The notes: generated by a model from the letters alone, not told the origin. DNA of 64,000 nt from JALZDI01 sp035557095 (GCA_035557095.1 DATMEB010000262.1:27165-91164), one strand, 5' to 3'; positions 41,817 to 50,863 are shown, numbered from the stretch's first letter. Translations and numbers: made by a program.

Positions 41817-43823
41817 GTGGACACGACCGCAGCAGACCCCCTGGTCGGGGCGTTGCTCGAGGGTCGCTACCGCGTCGGTCCGCGAATAGCCCGCGGCGGC
41901 ATGGCCACCGTCTACGAGGCCACCGACACCCGGCTCGACCGCGTGGTCGCGGTCAAGGTGATGCACACGGGGTACGCCGACGACGAGCACTTCGTCGCCC
42001 GCTTCGTCCGTGAGGCCAGGTCGGCCGCCCGGCTGTCGCATCCGCACGTGGTCGGCGTCTTCGACCAGGGCGAGGACGACGGGACCCTGTTCCTGGCCAT
42101 GGAGTACGTCCCGGGCTGCACGCTGCGCGACGTCATCCACGACCAGGGAGCGCTGCCACCGTCGCGTGCCCTGGCACTGCTCGAGCCCATCCTCTCCGCG
42201 CTGGCCGCCGCCCACGACGCGGGCATCGTGCACCGGGACGTGAAACCGGAGAACGTCCTGCTCACCGACGACGGCCGCGTCAAGGTCGCCGACTTCGGGC
42301 TGGCGCGCGCGGTCACGAACGCCTCCAGCGCCGCGACCAGCGGTGTGCTCATCGGCACCGTGTCGTACGTCGCCCCCGAGCTGGTCTCGGACGGCTCCGC
42401 CGACGCGCGGTCCGACGTCTACTCCGCGGGCGTGCTGCTCTACGAGATGCTCACCGGGCGCAAGCCGCACCAGGGCGAGACGCCCATCCAGGTCGCCTAC
42501 AAGCACGTGCACGAGGACGTGCCTGCGCCGTCGCACACGGTCGAGGGCATCCCGGCCTACCTCGACGCGCTGGTGGCCCGTTCCACCGCGCGCCAACGCG
42601 ACTCCCGTCCCGCCGACGCCAAGGTGTTCCTGCACCAGCTCCGTCGCGTACGCCATGCGCTCGACCACGGCGTGCTCGACGATCCCGAGCTGACCGAGGA
42701 CCTCAGCCTGGTGGCCCGCGACGGCGAGACGCCGGAGGCGACCATGGTCGTGCCCCGCGAGCTGTACGGCGACGCGCCGTACAACCACTCCGGCGACTAC
42801 ACGAACCCCGGCGGCACCGACGCGGCCGGGGGCGGCCACCTCGGTCAGGCCACCGCGCTCGCCCTGCCGCAACCAGCCGAGCAGACCGAGGGCGGCAGCC
42901 CCGGCGGTCACGCCGCCACCGGCCGGCGCCGCGCCCGCAAGCGCCTCTGGGGCTGGGTCGCACTCGCGGTCGTGCTCCTGCTCGCCGCCGGCGCAGGAGT
43001 CGGCGGCTGGTACCTCAGCGTGGGCCGCTACATCCAGGCTCCCGACCTCACCGGGATGACGCTGGTGCAGGCGCAGCGTCAGCTCCGCCCGACCGAGCTC
43101 GACCTGCGCTCTGGTCCGCGGGCCTACTCCGAGACGGTGCCGCAGGGCGACATCGTGTCCACCGAGCCGCAGGCCGGCTCCCGGCTGCTTCGCGACGGCA
43201 CGATCACCGTCGTGGTCTCCCGGGGCAAGGAGCGCTACCCGATGCCGGGTGTGCTGGGCATCTCCGAGGCGGACGCACGCAACGCGCTCGAGGCCAACAA
43301 CCTCGCCGTCGACGACGTCACCCACCGGTTCAGCGAGACCGTCGACGAGGGCCTGGTGGTGTCCACCTCGGAGCAGGAGGGTACCCAGCTCCGGCCCGAT
43401 GCCGAGGTCGACCTGGTGGTCAGCAAGGGCCGCGAGCCGATCGACGTACCCAGCGTCGTGGGCGGCAACGCTCCCGACGCCCGAGCGACCCTCAGGGGGC
43501 TCGGGCTGCGGGTGGATGCGACGCGGCAGTACGACGCGGCGGTGCCGAAGGGCGTCGTGATCAGCCAGTCGCCGACCGAGGGCACCCTGTACCAGAACGA
43601 CACAGTCGAGCTCCTGGTGTCGCAGGGCGCCCCGCTCGCGGAGGTCCCGTCGGTGTTCGGCCAGTACAGCGACGACGCCGTGGCTGCGCTCGAGGGCGCC
43701 GGCTTCGTCGTCAGCGTGCAGCAGGCGCCCGGCTACGTCGGCTTCGACCTGGTCTCGTCGCAGTCGCCGAGCCCCTCCACGATGGCGCCGGCCGGCTCCA
43801 CGGTCACGATCTACCTGCACTGA
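41817..43823 (+). CDS. Transmembrane Ser/Thr protein kinase with four PASTA domains
   Basis: The kinase domain (about 18-280) has the glycine loop GPRIARGGMATVYEA, Lys47, HRDVKPEN with catalytic Asp141, and DFG (159-161). A linker, one membrane span (about 375-398) and four extracellular PASTA repeats follow; PASTA domains bind muropeptides or lipid II. It occupies the M. tuberculosis pknL position near the Rv2175c-like gene, but M. tuberculosis PknL lacks PASTA domains, so it is PknB-like in build. The LysM transglycosylase upstream suggests linked wall sensing and remodelling. Confidence 0.93.
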   Translation: MDTTAADPLVGALLEGRYRVGPRIARGGMATVYEATDTRLDRVVAVKVMHTGYADDEHFVARFVREARSAARLSHPHVVGVFDQGEDDGTLFLAMEYVPGCTLRDVIHDQGALPPSRALALLEPILSALAAAHDAGIVHRDVKPENVLLTDDGRVKVADFGLARAVTNASSAATSGVLIGTVSYVAPELVSDGSADARSDVYSAGVLLYEMLTGRKPHQGETPIQVAYKHVHEDVPAPSHTVEGIPAYLDALVARSTARQRDSRPADAKVFLHQLRRVRHALDHGVLDDPELTEDLSLVARDGETPEATMVVPRELYGDAPYNHSGDYTNPGGTDAAGGGHLGQATALALPQPAEQTEGGSPGGHAATGRRRARKRLWGWVALAVVLLLAAGAGVGGWYLSVGRYIQAPDLTGMTLVQAQRQLRPTELDLRSGPRAYSETVPQGDIVSTEPQAGSRLLRDGTITVVVSRGKERYPMPGVLGISEADARNALEANNLAVDDVTHRFSETVDEGLVVSTSEQEGTQLRPDAEVDLVVSKGREPIDVPSVVGGNAPDARATLRGLGLRVDATRQYDAAVPKGVVISQSPTEGTLYQNDTVELLVSQGAPLAEVPSVFGQYSDDAVAALEGAGFVVSVQQAPGYVGFDLVSSQSPSPSTMAPAGSTVTIYLH

Positions 43824-43846
43824 CGACACGAGGGACCGACGACCCG

Positions 43847-44737
43847 ATGACCCGTGACCGGGCCGGCGCCCCGGCCACTCTTGCCCTGCTGGCTGTCACC
43901 GCCTCCTGGGGCTCGACGTTCTTCCTGATCAAGGACCTGCTCGAACGGGTGCCGGTCGTCGACTTCCTCGCGGTGCGGTTCGCCATCGCCGCGGCCGTGC
44001 TGTTCGCCGTGGCGCCGCGCACGGTGCTCCGGCTGCCGCGGGAGGCGCGCCGGCACGGCGTGGTGCTCGGCACGGTGTACGGCCTGGCGCAGATCGTGCA
44101 GACCTACGGGCTCGAGCACACCTCGGCGAGCGTGTCCGGGTTCGTCACCGGGATGTACGTCGTGTGCACGCCGCTGATCGCGGGCTGGGTGCTGCGCCAG
44201 CGCATCGGGCCGATCGCGTGGGTCGCGGTGGCGCTGGCCACGATCGGGCTCGGCGTGCTGTCCCTGCGCGGAGTCGTGATCGGCTACGGCGAGGCGGTGA
44301 CGCTGGTGTCCGCGGTGCTGTATGCCGTGCACATCGTGGGTCTGGGCGCCTGGTCCAACCCGCGCGACGCGTTCGGTCTCTCGGTGCTGCAGATAGGCGT
44401 GATCGCGCTCGTGTGCGGCGTGTTCGCCGTGCCCGGCGGCGTCGTGCTGCCCGCCACCACCGCGGACTGGGCCTCGGTCGCCTACATGGCCGTGGTGGCC
44501 GGTGCGTTCGCGATGCTCGCGCAGACCTGGGCGCAGGCGCACCTGGCCCCGACGCGGGCCGCGATCATCATGACGATGGAGCCGGTGTTCGCCGCGGGGT
44601 TCGCGGTCGCGCTCGGCGGTGAGCTGCTGACCGGCCGGATGTTGGCGGGCGGCTCCCTGGTGCTCGCCGCGATGCTGCTGGTCGAGCTGGCGCCGCGGCG
44701 CAAGATCGAGGGCGAGGTCCAGCACCTGTCGGTCTAA
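43847..44737 (+). CDS. EamA/DMT family transporter
   Basis: The 296-aa protein has ten predicted membrane spans in two EamA halves. The first opens with VTASWGSTFFLIKDLLE, and the second has the typical ending MTMEPVFAAGFAVALGGE. Members export metabolites or amino acids; the substrate is unknown. It starts 23 nt after the kinase stop and ends before a strong bidirectional terminator. Confidence 0.88.
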   Translation: MTRDRAGAPATLALLAVTASWGSTFFLIKDLLERVPVVDFLAVRFAIAAAVLFAVAPRTVLRLPREARRHGVVLGTVYGLAQIVQTYGLEHTSASVSGFVTGMYVVCTPLIAGWVLRQRIGPIAWVAVALATIGLGVLSLRGVVIGYGEAVTLVSAVLYAVHIVGLGAWSNPRDAFGLSVLQIGVIALVCGVFAVPGGVVLPATTADWASVAYMAVVAGAFAMLAQTWAQAHLAPTRAAIIMTMEPVFAAGFAVALGGELLTGRMLAGGSLVLAAMLLVELAPRRKIEGEVQHLSV

Positions 44738-44748
44738 TGACAGACAGC

Positions 44749-44797
44749 GTCAGGCGCCCGCCGCCCCGAGTGAGCCACGGGGCGACGAGCGCCTGAC
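44749..44797. terminator. Bidirectional terminator between EamA gene and ectD
   Basis: A perfect 9-bp stem, GTCAGGCGC (44749-44757) and GCGCCTGAC (44789-44797), encloses a second 6-bp stem GCCCCG/CGGGGC. It sits between two convergent genes, so it probably stops transcription from both. Confidence 0.75.
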
Positions 44798-44831
44798 CGG
44801 TCGTACGTCGGTGGCTGCCGACGTCTCGGCG

Positions 44832-45731
44832 TCAGCGCACCGGCGTGAAGTCGCGCGCGCCCACGAACGTCGGACGCGGTGCCGACGCGGCGAACGGCTC
44901 GACGCAGGTGTTCTCGACGCTGTTGAACACGATGAACACGTTGGAGCGCGGGTACGGCGTGATGTTGCCGTTCGACCCGTGCATGCAGTTGCAGTCGAAC
45001 ATCGTGGCCCCGCCGGCCTTGCCGGCGAGTACGTCGATGCCGTGCCGCTCCGCCATCCGGGTCAGCGTGTCCTGGTCCGGCGTACCGGCACCCTGCATCA
45101 CCAGCGACGACTTGTAGTTGTCGTCGGGCGTCTCCCCCACACACGACACGTAGAACTTCTGCGAGCCGGGCATGATCATCAGCGGCCCGTTGAAGGAGTA
45201 GTTGTCCGTCAGCGAGATCGACATCGAGACGGCGCGCATGCGCGGCATGCCGTCCTCGGCGTGCCAGGTCTCGAAGTCGGAGTGCCAGGAGAACTCCTTG
45301 CCGTCGAACCCCGGTTTGAAGTTCACCCGGCTCTGGTGGACGTAGACGTCGGAACCGAGGATCTGCCGGGCGCGTTCGACGACGCGCGGGTCACGCACGA
45401 TCTCGGCGAAGACCTTGCTGATCTTGTGCACCTCGAAGATCGAGCGGACCTCCTGGGACTGGCGCTCCACCACGGTGCGCTCGTCGGCCCGAACCGCCGG
45501 GTCCTCGGAGAGGCGGCGCAGCTCGGCGCGGAACTTCTCGACCTCCTCGAGGCTGACCAGCTGGTCGACGGTGAGGTAGCCCTTCGCGTCGAAGCCGGCG
45601 AGCGTGTCGGCGTCGATGGGACCGTCGGTGGGTTTCCCCCAGACCACGGGGTCCTCACGGGCGATCTCCTTCGGCTCCGCCCCGATGCGGGTCGGGTAGA
45701 TGTCCGGAGTGCGTTCGAGAGTCGTGGTCAT
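44832..45731 (-). CDS. ectD: Ectoine hydroxylase EctD
   Basis: EctD is an Fe(II)/2-oxoglutarate dioxygenase that converts ectoine to 5-hydroxyectoine. The 299-aa protein has the iron ligands His150 and Asp152 in WHSDFETWHAEDGMPRMRA and His251 in CNCMHGSNGNITPYPRSN, all characteristic of EctD. The ATG overlaps the ectC stop by 4 nt. It is the last gene of ectABCD. Confidence 0.96.
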   Translation of the reverse strand: MTTTLERTPDIYPTRIGAEPKEIAREDPVVWGKPTDGPIDADTLAGFDAKGYLTVDQLVSLEEVEKFRAELRRLSEDPAVRADERTVVERQSQEVRSIFEVHKISKVFAEIVRDPRVVERARQILGSDVYVHQSRVNFKPGFDGKEFSWHSDFETWHAEDGMPRMRAVSMSISLTDNYSFNGPLMIMPGSQKFYVSCVGETPDDNYKSSLVMQGAGTPDQDTLTRMAERHGIDVLAGKAGGATMFDCNCMHGSNGNITPYPRSNVFIVFNSVENTCVEPFAASAPRPTFVGARDFTPVR

Positions 45732-46144
45732 GAAGAAACCTCCTCAGTCTCGTATGGGCCTTCCTCTAGGAGGGGGTAGACACCGTTCTCGTCGTGCACC
45801 TCCCGCCCGGTCACGGGCGGGTTGAACACGCATGCCATCCGCAGATCCGTCTTCGCGTGCACCGTGTGGTGCTCGTGGCCGTTCAGCAGGTACATCGTGC
45901 CGTCGGAGATCGGGAACGACTCGCCGGTCTCGTCGTTGACCAGCGTCCCCTCACCGCCGACGCAGTAGACGGCCTCGATGTGGTTGGCGTACCAGAACTT
46001 GGACTCGGTTCCGGCGTAGATCAGGGTGTCGTGGAAGGAGAAGCCGACGCCTTCGCGCGCCAGCACGAATCGGCGGCTCCGCCACGTCGTTGACTCGACG
46101 TCACGCTCTGTGCCGTCGAGGTCGGAAAGGTGCGTAACGATCAC
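45728..46144 (-). CDS. ectC: L-ectoine synthase EctC
   Basis: EctC cyclises N-gamma-acetyl-diaminobutyrate to ectoine. The 138-aa cupin has FSFHDTLIYAGTESKFWYANHIEAVYCVGGEG (read in segments) and YLLNGHEHHTVHAKTDLRM, including the conserved His/Glu metal ligands. The GTG at 46144 is chosen because AGGAG lies 5 nt upstream and the family length is then correct; the frame is open for 14 more codons. Confidence 0.95.
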   Translation of the reverse strand: MIVTHLSDLDGTERDVESTTWRSRRFVLAREGVGFSFHDTLIYAGTESKFWYANHIEAVYCVGGEGTLVNDETGESFPISDGTMYLLNGHEHHTVHAKTDLRMACVFNPPVTGREVHDENGVYPLLEEGPYETEEVSS

Positions 46145-46199
46145 ATCTGCTCCTGTCTGTCGTCGACGGTCCTGACCCGGCGCCAACCAGGGGTCTACC

Positions 46200-46239
46200 C
46201 CACGGGCACCATCTCAGCGCAGTACCCGTGCCCCCGTGG
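46200..46239 (-). repeat. Hairpin in the ectB-ectC spacer
   Basis: CCACGGGCAC (46200-46209) pairs with GTGCCCCCGTGG (46228-46239), with two extra C residues bulged. It lies between the ectB stop and the ectC start and may affect mRNA stability or polarity. Confidence 0.55.
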
Positions 46240-46244
46240 ACCTA

Positions 46245-47504
46245 TCAGGACTTCCGCCTGCCGAAAACTGCATCCACGGAATCGGCGAGGATGTCGATCC
46301 CGCGCGCCAGGTCGTTGGTGTCGATCGTGAGCGCGGGCATCAGCTTGACGACCTCGCTCTCCGGACCTGACGTCTCCACCAGCAGACCACGCTCGAACGC
46401 GGCCTTGGCCACCGCCCCCGCCATGTCGTAGTCGGGATAGGCGATGCCCTGCAGCAGGCCGCGGCCGCGGACCTGGGCGTCCTCGCTCTTGTCCGCGATG
46501 GCCAGCAGGCCCTCCCGCAGCTGCGTGCCCTTGTCCACGGTGTCCTTGGCGAACACGTCGTCGGACCAGAACCGCTCCAGCGCGGTCTTCCCGGTCACGA
46601 ACGACGGGTTCTGCCCGCGGAACGTGCCGTTGTGCTCACCGGGCACCCACACGTCGTGCTCGGGCTTGAACAGCGTGAGCGCCATCGGCAGGCCGTAGCC
46701 GGACACCGACTTGGACAGGCAGACGATGTCAGGCGTGATGCCGGCCTCCTCGAAGGAGAAGAACGAGCCGGTGCGACCACACCCGGCCTGCACGTCGTCG
46801 ACGATCAGCAGGATGTCGTGCCGCTTGCACAGATCGGCCAGCTTGCGCAGCCAGGAGGCACGGGCGGAGTTGAGGCCGCCCTCGCCCTGGACCGTCTCGA
46901 CGATCACCGCCGCGGGGTGCTCGATCCCGCTGCCGCTGTCGTTGAGCACGCGCTCGAGCCAGAGGAAGTCCTCGGTCTCTCCGTCGAAGTAGTCGTCGTA
47001 CGGCACGGGGGTCGCGTGGTACAGCGGAATGCCCGCGCCGCCACGTTTCATCGAGTTGCCGGTCACGGCCAGCGCGCCGAGAGTCATGCCGTGGAAGGCG
47101 TTGGTGAAGCTGACCACGTGCTCGCGCTGGGTCACCTTGCGCGCCAGCTTCAGCGCCGACTCGACGGAGTTAGTGCCCGTCGGGCCGGGGAACATCACTT
47201 TGTAGTCGAGCCCGCGCGGCTGCAGGATCCGGTCCCGGAAGGTCTCCAGGAACTCCCGTTTGGCGACGCTGTACATGTCGAGCGAGTGCACGACCCCGTT
47301 GCGCTGCAGGTACTCGATCAGCGCGGCCTGCAGGTCGGGGTGGTTGTGGCCGTAGTTGAGGGCACCCGCACCGGAGAAGAAGTCGAGATACTCCCGGCCG
47401 TCCTCGCTGTACATGAAGCTGCCTTCAGCGCGGTCGAAGACCGTCGGCCAGTTGCGGCAGTAGCTACGGACCTCGGACTCCAGGGATTCGAAGACGTCTG
47501 ACAC
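46245..47504 (-). CDS. ectB: Diaminobutyrate--2-oxoglutarate transaminase EctB
   Basis: EctB makes L-2,4-diaminobutyrate from aspartate semialdehyde using PLP. The 419-aa class III aminotransferase has FPGPTGTNSVESALKLAR, FTNAFHGMTLGALAVTG, LLIVDDVQAGCGRTG and the PLP lysine K265 in VCLSKSVSGYG. The start is GTG with GGAAGAG upstream. It is the second gene of the ectABCD operon. Confidence 0.97.
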   Translation of the reverse strand: MSDVFESLESEVRSYCRNWPTVFDRAEGSFMYSEDGREYLDFFSGAGALNYGHNHPDLQAALIEYLQRNGVVHSLDMYSVAKREFLETFRDRILQPRGLDYKVMFPGPTGTNSVESALKLARKVTQREHVVSFTNAFHGMTLGALAVTGNSMKRGGAGIPLYHATPVPYDDYFDGETEDFLWLERVLNDSGSGIEHPAAVIVETVQGEGGLNSARASWLRKLADLCKRHDILLIVDDVQAGCGRTGSFFSFEEAGITPDIVCLSKSVSGYGLPMALTLFKPEHDVWVPGEHNGTFRGQNPSFVTGKTALERFWSDDVFAKDTVDKGTQLREGLLAIADKSEDAQVRGRGLLQGIAYPDYDMAGAVAKAAFERGLLVETSGPESEVVKLMPALTIDTNDLARGIDILADSVDAVFGRRKS

Positions 47505-47565
47505 GGTCTTATCTCTTCCTCTGTCTCGGATTCACAGTGGGCGCCTCGTGGTACGCGACGCCTGG

Positions 47566-47587
47566 ACGTCAGTCGTGCGACTGACGT
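47566..47587. repeat. 22-bp perfect palindrome in the ectA-ectB spacer
   Basis: ACGTCAGTCG (47566-47575) and CGACTGACGT (47578-47587) are exact complements separated by TG. It lies 35 nt after the ectA stop and 61 nt before the ectB start. It could be an operator for an internal promoter or an RNA hairpin. Confidence 0.85.
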
Positions 47588-47621
47588 GTTCTTGTCGGTG
47601 TTCGGTTCTCATGGGAATGAC

Positions 47622-48155
47622 TCACCAGGGGCCGATGCGGAACAGCACCTCGGCTTCGTGCCCGTCGGGGAACATCTCGGCCGTGAAGAGAGCCTCACGC
47701 TCGATGGGGGCTCCCCGGGCCTCGGCGAACGAGGTGAACAACCGGATGGAAGGCTCGTTGTCGAGCGTGATCGTGGTGTCCATGCGCCGGACGGAACGCT
47801 CACCGACCCGGTCGGCCAGCGCCTCGAGCATCCGGCGGGCGAGCCGCTGACCGCGATGCCGTTCGTCGACCGCGACCTGCCACACCATCACGATGTCGGG
47901 ACGGTCCGGACGCAGGAACCCGGTGACGAAGCCACCGACCTCCCCGTCGACGGTCGCCGCCACCGACGTCTGTGCGAAGTCGCGACACCACAGCAGATAG
48001 GTGTACGGCGCGTTCTTGTCCAGGACCTGGGAGTCGCGGGCGATACGCCACAGCGTCGAGCCGTCCTCGATCCGCGGAACGCGAAACTCCACCCGTGACT
48101 CCGTGCGTTTGTCAGAGTCTTCGGGCGCAGCGGAACTCGTTCTATGGCCGGGCAT
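47622..48155 (-). CDS. ectA: L-2,4-diaminobutyrate N-gamma-acetyltransferase EctA
   Basis: EctA acetylates diaminobutyrate with acetyl-CoA, the second ectoine step. The 177-aa GNAT protein has FRVPRIEDGSTLWRIARDS, LLWCRDFAQTSVAA and the acetyl-CoA loop VDERHRGQRLARRML. The ATG at 48155 is supported by a well-placed promoter 8 nt upstream and by the family length; the open frame extends 40 codons further. Confidence 0.94.
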   Translation of the reverse strand: MPGHRTSSAAPEDSDKRTESRVEFRVPRIEDGSTLWRIARDSQVLDKNAPYTYLLWCRDFAQTSVAATVDGEVGGFVTGFLRPDRPDIVMVWQVAVDERHRGQRLARRMLEALADRVGERSVRRMDTTITLDNEPSIRLFTSFAEARGAPIEREALFTAEMFPDGHEAEVLFRIGPW

Positions 48156-48163
48156 GTGGACCC

Positions 48164-48191
48164 AACATAACGAAACAGCCTCAGATGGCAA
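48164..48191 (-). promoter_or_regulatory. ectA promoter (leaderless or nearly so)
   Basis: TTGCCA (48186-48191), a 16-nt spacer and TATGTT (48164-48169) form a good sigma-70-type promoter on the minus strand. The -10 ends 8 nt before the ectA ATG and there is no ribosome site, so the mRNA is probably leaderless. It would drive ectABCD. Confidence 0.7.
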
Positions 48192-48437
48192 CCAGGCCGC
48201 GCCCGCGCGACACGTTCCGAGGGCGCAAAGCCGCAGGTCAGCGAGCCGGTCGTTGGGTCGGTCACATTTTGGCAACTACCAGGAGTGAACAGACGGTGAC
48301 CAGGTGCTGGACAAACCTTCCGCGCTTTGAACAACCGGGCGTAATCTCGGCATCTCACCCCGGAAAGCCAATCCGTCCCTCATGTCCCCTGACCACCCCC
48401 TGACATCAGTCACCCCTGACTGAACCGGAGCCGCAGC

Positions 48438-49469
48438 ATGGTCGTGGTGATGAAGGCCGACGCCACCGCCGCCGACATCGACGCCGTCGTCGACCGCGTC
48501 GAGGAGTCGGGCGGCTCCGCGTTCGTGAGTCGCGGCGTGGTCCGCACGATCATCGGCCTGGTCGGCGACGTGGACCGGTTCCGCGGGCTGAACCTGCGCT
48601 CGCTGCGCGGCGTCGCCGACGTCCACCGGATCTCCGACCCGTACAAGCTGGTCAGCCGGCAGCACCACCGGTCCCGTTCGACGGTCTACGTCGGCGAGGC
48701 ACGCGTGCCCATCGGCCCCGGCACGTTCACGCTGATCGCAGGTCCGTGTGCGGTCGAGGGCGAACGGCAGACGCTGGAGTCCGCGCAGATGGCCAAGGCT
48801 GCTGGTGCCACGCTGCTGCGCGGTGGCGCCTTCAAGCCGCGTACCTCGCCGTACGCCTTCCAGGGGCTAGGCGTCGACGGACTCAAGATCCTCGCCGACG
48901 TGCGCGACTCGGTGGGTCTGCCGGTGGTCACCGAGGTGGTCGACGCCACCGACGTCGACCTGGTGGCGGAGTACGCCGACATGCTGCAGGTGGGCACCCT
49001 CAACATGGCCAACTTCGCGCTGCTGCAGGCGATCGGCCAGGCCGGCAAGCCGGTTCTGCTGAAGCGCGGCATGCAGTCCACCATCGAGGAGTGGCTGATG
49101 GCCGCGGAGTACGTCGCCCAGCGCGGCAACCTCGACATCGTGCTGTGCGAGCGCGGCATCCGCACGTTCGAGACCGCGACCCGCAACACGCTCGACATCT
49201 CCGCGGTTCCGGTTGCACAGACCGCGTCGCACCTGCCGGTGATCGTCGACCCGTCGCACGCGGCCGGGCTGCGCGAGCTGGTCGTACCCCTCTCCCGGGC
49301 CGCGATCGCCGTCGGCGCCGACGGCGTGATCGTCGATGTGCACCCCAGCCCGGAGGACGCACTGTGCGACGGCCCGCAGGCGCTGTCGGGCAGCGAGCTG
49401 CGGGCCCTGGCCTCCGCGGTGCGTCAGATGCCTCCGCTGGTAGGTCGCAGGGCGACGCTGCCGAGCTAG
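48438..49469 (+). CDS. aroF: 3-deoxy-7-phosphoheptulonate synthase AroF (type I, with N-terminal FL domain)
   Basis: This enzyme condenses PEP and erythrose 4-phosphate to start the shikimate pathway. The 343-aa protein has an N-terminal ferredoxin-like regulatory domain (about 1-85) and a TIM barrel with FTLIAGPCAVEGE, LLRGGAFKPRTSPYAFQG, VLLKRGMQ, CERGIRTFE and VIVDPSHAAGLRE. This is the beta-subtype I architecture. GGAG lies 7 nt before the ATG. A class II DAHP synthase is encoded 1.4 kb downstream. Confidence 0.95.
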   Translation: MVVVMKADATAADIDAVVDRVEESGGSAFVSRGVVRTIIGLVGDVDRFRGLNLRSLRGVADVHRISDPYKLVSRQHHRSRSTVYVGEARVPIGPGTFTLIAGPCAVEGERQTLESAQMAKAAGATLLRGGAFKPRTSPYAFQGLGVDGLKILADVRDSVGLPVVTEVVDATDVDLVAEYADMLQVGTLNMANFALLQAIGQAGKPVLLKRGMQSTIEEWLMAAEYVAQRGNLDIVLCERGIRTFETATRNTLDISAVPVAQTASHLPVIVDPSHAAGLRELVVPLSRAAIAVGADGVIVDVHPSPEDALCDGPQALSGSELRALASAVRQMPPLVGRRATLPS

Positions 49470-49496
49470 GGGCGTGTCGGTAGACGACCTAGCGCG

Positions 49497-50492
49497 TCAG
49501 CGACCCAGCACCGCGGCGAGTGCCTTGCAGGCACGCTGGGTGTCGTCGTCGTCCACGCCGAGATGGGTGACCAGGCGTACGGCGCGCGACCCGACGGCAC
49601 CGGCGAGCACACCGCTCTCGCGCAGCCGCTGAACCAGGTCGGCGGCGTCCTCGGTCGGCAGGACCACCATGTTCGTGGGGACCGTCTGCGGGTCGATCCC
49701 GGCCGCCTCAGCCAGCTGCCGGGCATGCCAGTGGTCGTCGGCCAGCCGGTCGACGTTGTGGTCGAGCGCGTAGAGCCCGGCCGCCGCGAGCATCCCGGCC
49801 TGCCGCCATCCACCGCCGAGACGCTTGCGCCAGATGCGTGCCTCGGCGACCGCGTCCGCGCTCCCGACGAGGACGGAACCGACCGGAGCGCCCAGACCCT
49901 TGGACAGGCTGACCATGGCCACGTCGGCGAGCGCGCCGTACTCCGCCAGCGGGGTGCCGGTCGCCACGTGCGCGTTCCAGATCCGGGCGCCGTCGAGGTG
50001 CACGGCCAGGCCGTGCCGGTCGGCCAGCGACCGGAGCGCGCGCAGGTCGGCGTGTGGCAGGACCGTCCCGCCGCTGAAGTTGTGCGTGTTCTCGACCGAC
50101 AGCGCGGCCGTTCGGACCATGAACGGGCCGAGGTCGGGCGAGACCATCTGCTCGACCGCGTCGAGGTCGATAGCCGGGCCGGCCCAGGTACGCATCGTCG
50201 CGCCGCCGAGCACGGCGTGCGCACCGAGCTCGGCCCGGGCGATGTGCGCCTGCGAGTCGCACAGCACCTCGGTGCCGGCGGGGACGACCGACCGGACGGC
50301 CAGCAGGTTGGCCAGCGAGCCCGTCACCACGAACAGTGCGGCCTCGTGGCCGAACGTCTGCGCCACGCGATCCTCCAGCGCAGCCACGGTCGGGTCCTCG
50401 CCGTAGACGTCGTCCCCGACGTCGGCCCGTGCCATGACGGCTCGCATCGGGTCGCTCGGGCGGGTGACGGTGTCGCTACGCAGGTCGATCAC
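49497..50492 (-). CDS. ltaE: Low-specificity L-threonine aldolase
   Basis: The enzyme cleaves threonine to glycine and acetaldehyde using PLP. The 331-aa fold-type I protein starts VIDLRSDTVTRPSDPMRAVM and has VGDDVYGEDPTV, ENTHNFSGGTVLP, VHLDGARIWNAHVATG and the PLP lysine in VSLSKGLGAPVGS. TAGGGT 7 nt before the GTG at 50492 decides the start and suggests a leaderless mRNA. Confidence 0.93.
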   Translation of the reverse strand: MIDLRSDTVTRPSDPMRAVMARADVGDDVYGEDPTVAALEDRVAQTFGHEAALFVVTGSLANLLAVRSVVPAGTEVLCDSQAHIARAELGAHAVLGGATMRTWAGPAIDLDAVEQMVSPDLGPFMVRTAALSVENTHNFSGGTVLPHADLRALRSLADRHGLAVHLDGARIWNAHVATGTPLAEYGALADVAMVSLSKGLGAPVGSVLVGSADAVAEARIWRKRLGGGWRQAGMLAAAGLYALDHNVDRLADDHWHARQLAEAAGIDPQTVPTNMVVLPTEDAADLVQRLRESGVLAGAVGSRAVRLVTHLGVDDDDTQRACKALAAVLGR

Positions 50493-50499
50493 GCGGGCC

Positions 50500-50505
50500 A
50501 CCCTA
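50500..50505 (-). promoter_or_regulatory. Candidate -10 box for leaderless threonine aldolase gene
   Basis: TAGGGT on the minus strand lies 7 nt before the GTG at 50492, with no ribosome site. Confidence 0.55.
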
Positions 50506-50656
50506 GTGGGCCGCCCGGCACTCGCCGTGGGCACTCGGGGTGTTCCCGGGGATCGACCCGGAGATCGCCGGAGATCCCGCTGCCGGCCGTGTTTTCGGCG
50601 CGTGTCCGGGACATGCTGGAGCCGTTGGCACCGTTCCCGACCGAGAGGATCTCGTC

Positions 50657-50839
50657 ATGGCATCCGCCCTGGTCCGTCCGAATCATCGCGTCATCGCCGG
50701 CGTCTGCGCAGGGCTCGCGCGCCGGTTCGGGATGTCGCCCACCACCGTGCGCGTGCTGTTCGTGCTCAGCTGCATCCTGCCCGGCCCACAGTTCCTGATC
50801 TACATCGTGCTGTGGATCCTGATGCCGTCGGAGAAGTGA
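50657..50839 (+). CDS. PspC domain membrane protein
   Basis: The 60-aa protein is a single PspC domain: RPNHRVIAGVCAGLARRFGM, then one membrane span (LFVLSCILPGPQFLIYIVLWILM). PspC proteins take part in envelope stress responses. GAGAGGA lies 7 nt before the ATG at 50657, which decides the start over a longer open frame from 50540. Confidence 0.85.
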   Translation: MASALVRPNHRVIAGVCAGLARRFGMSPTTVRVLFVLSCILPGPQFLIYIVLWILMPSEK

Positions 50840-50863
50840 CGCCGCGGCCGCTCGGCGTACCGC

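Noticed and set aside
48276..48437. Aromatic amino acid attenuator or T-box before aroF
   Set aside because: Three CCCCTGAC copies occur, but there is no leader peptide rich in Phe, Tyr or Trp codons and no T-box core.
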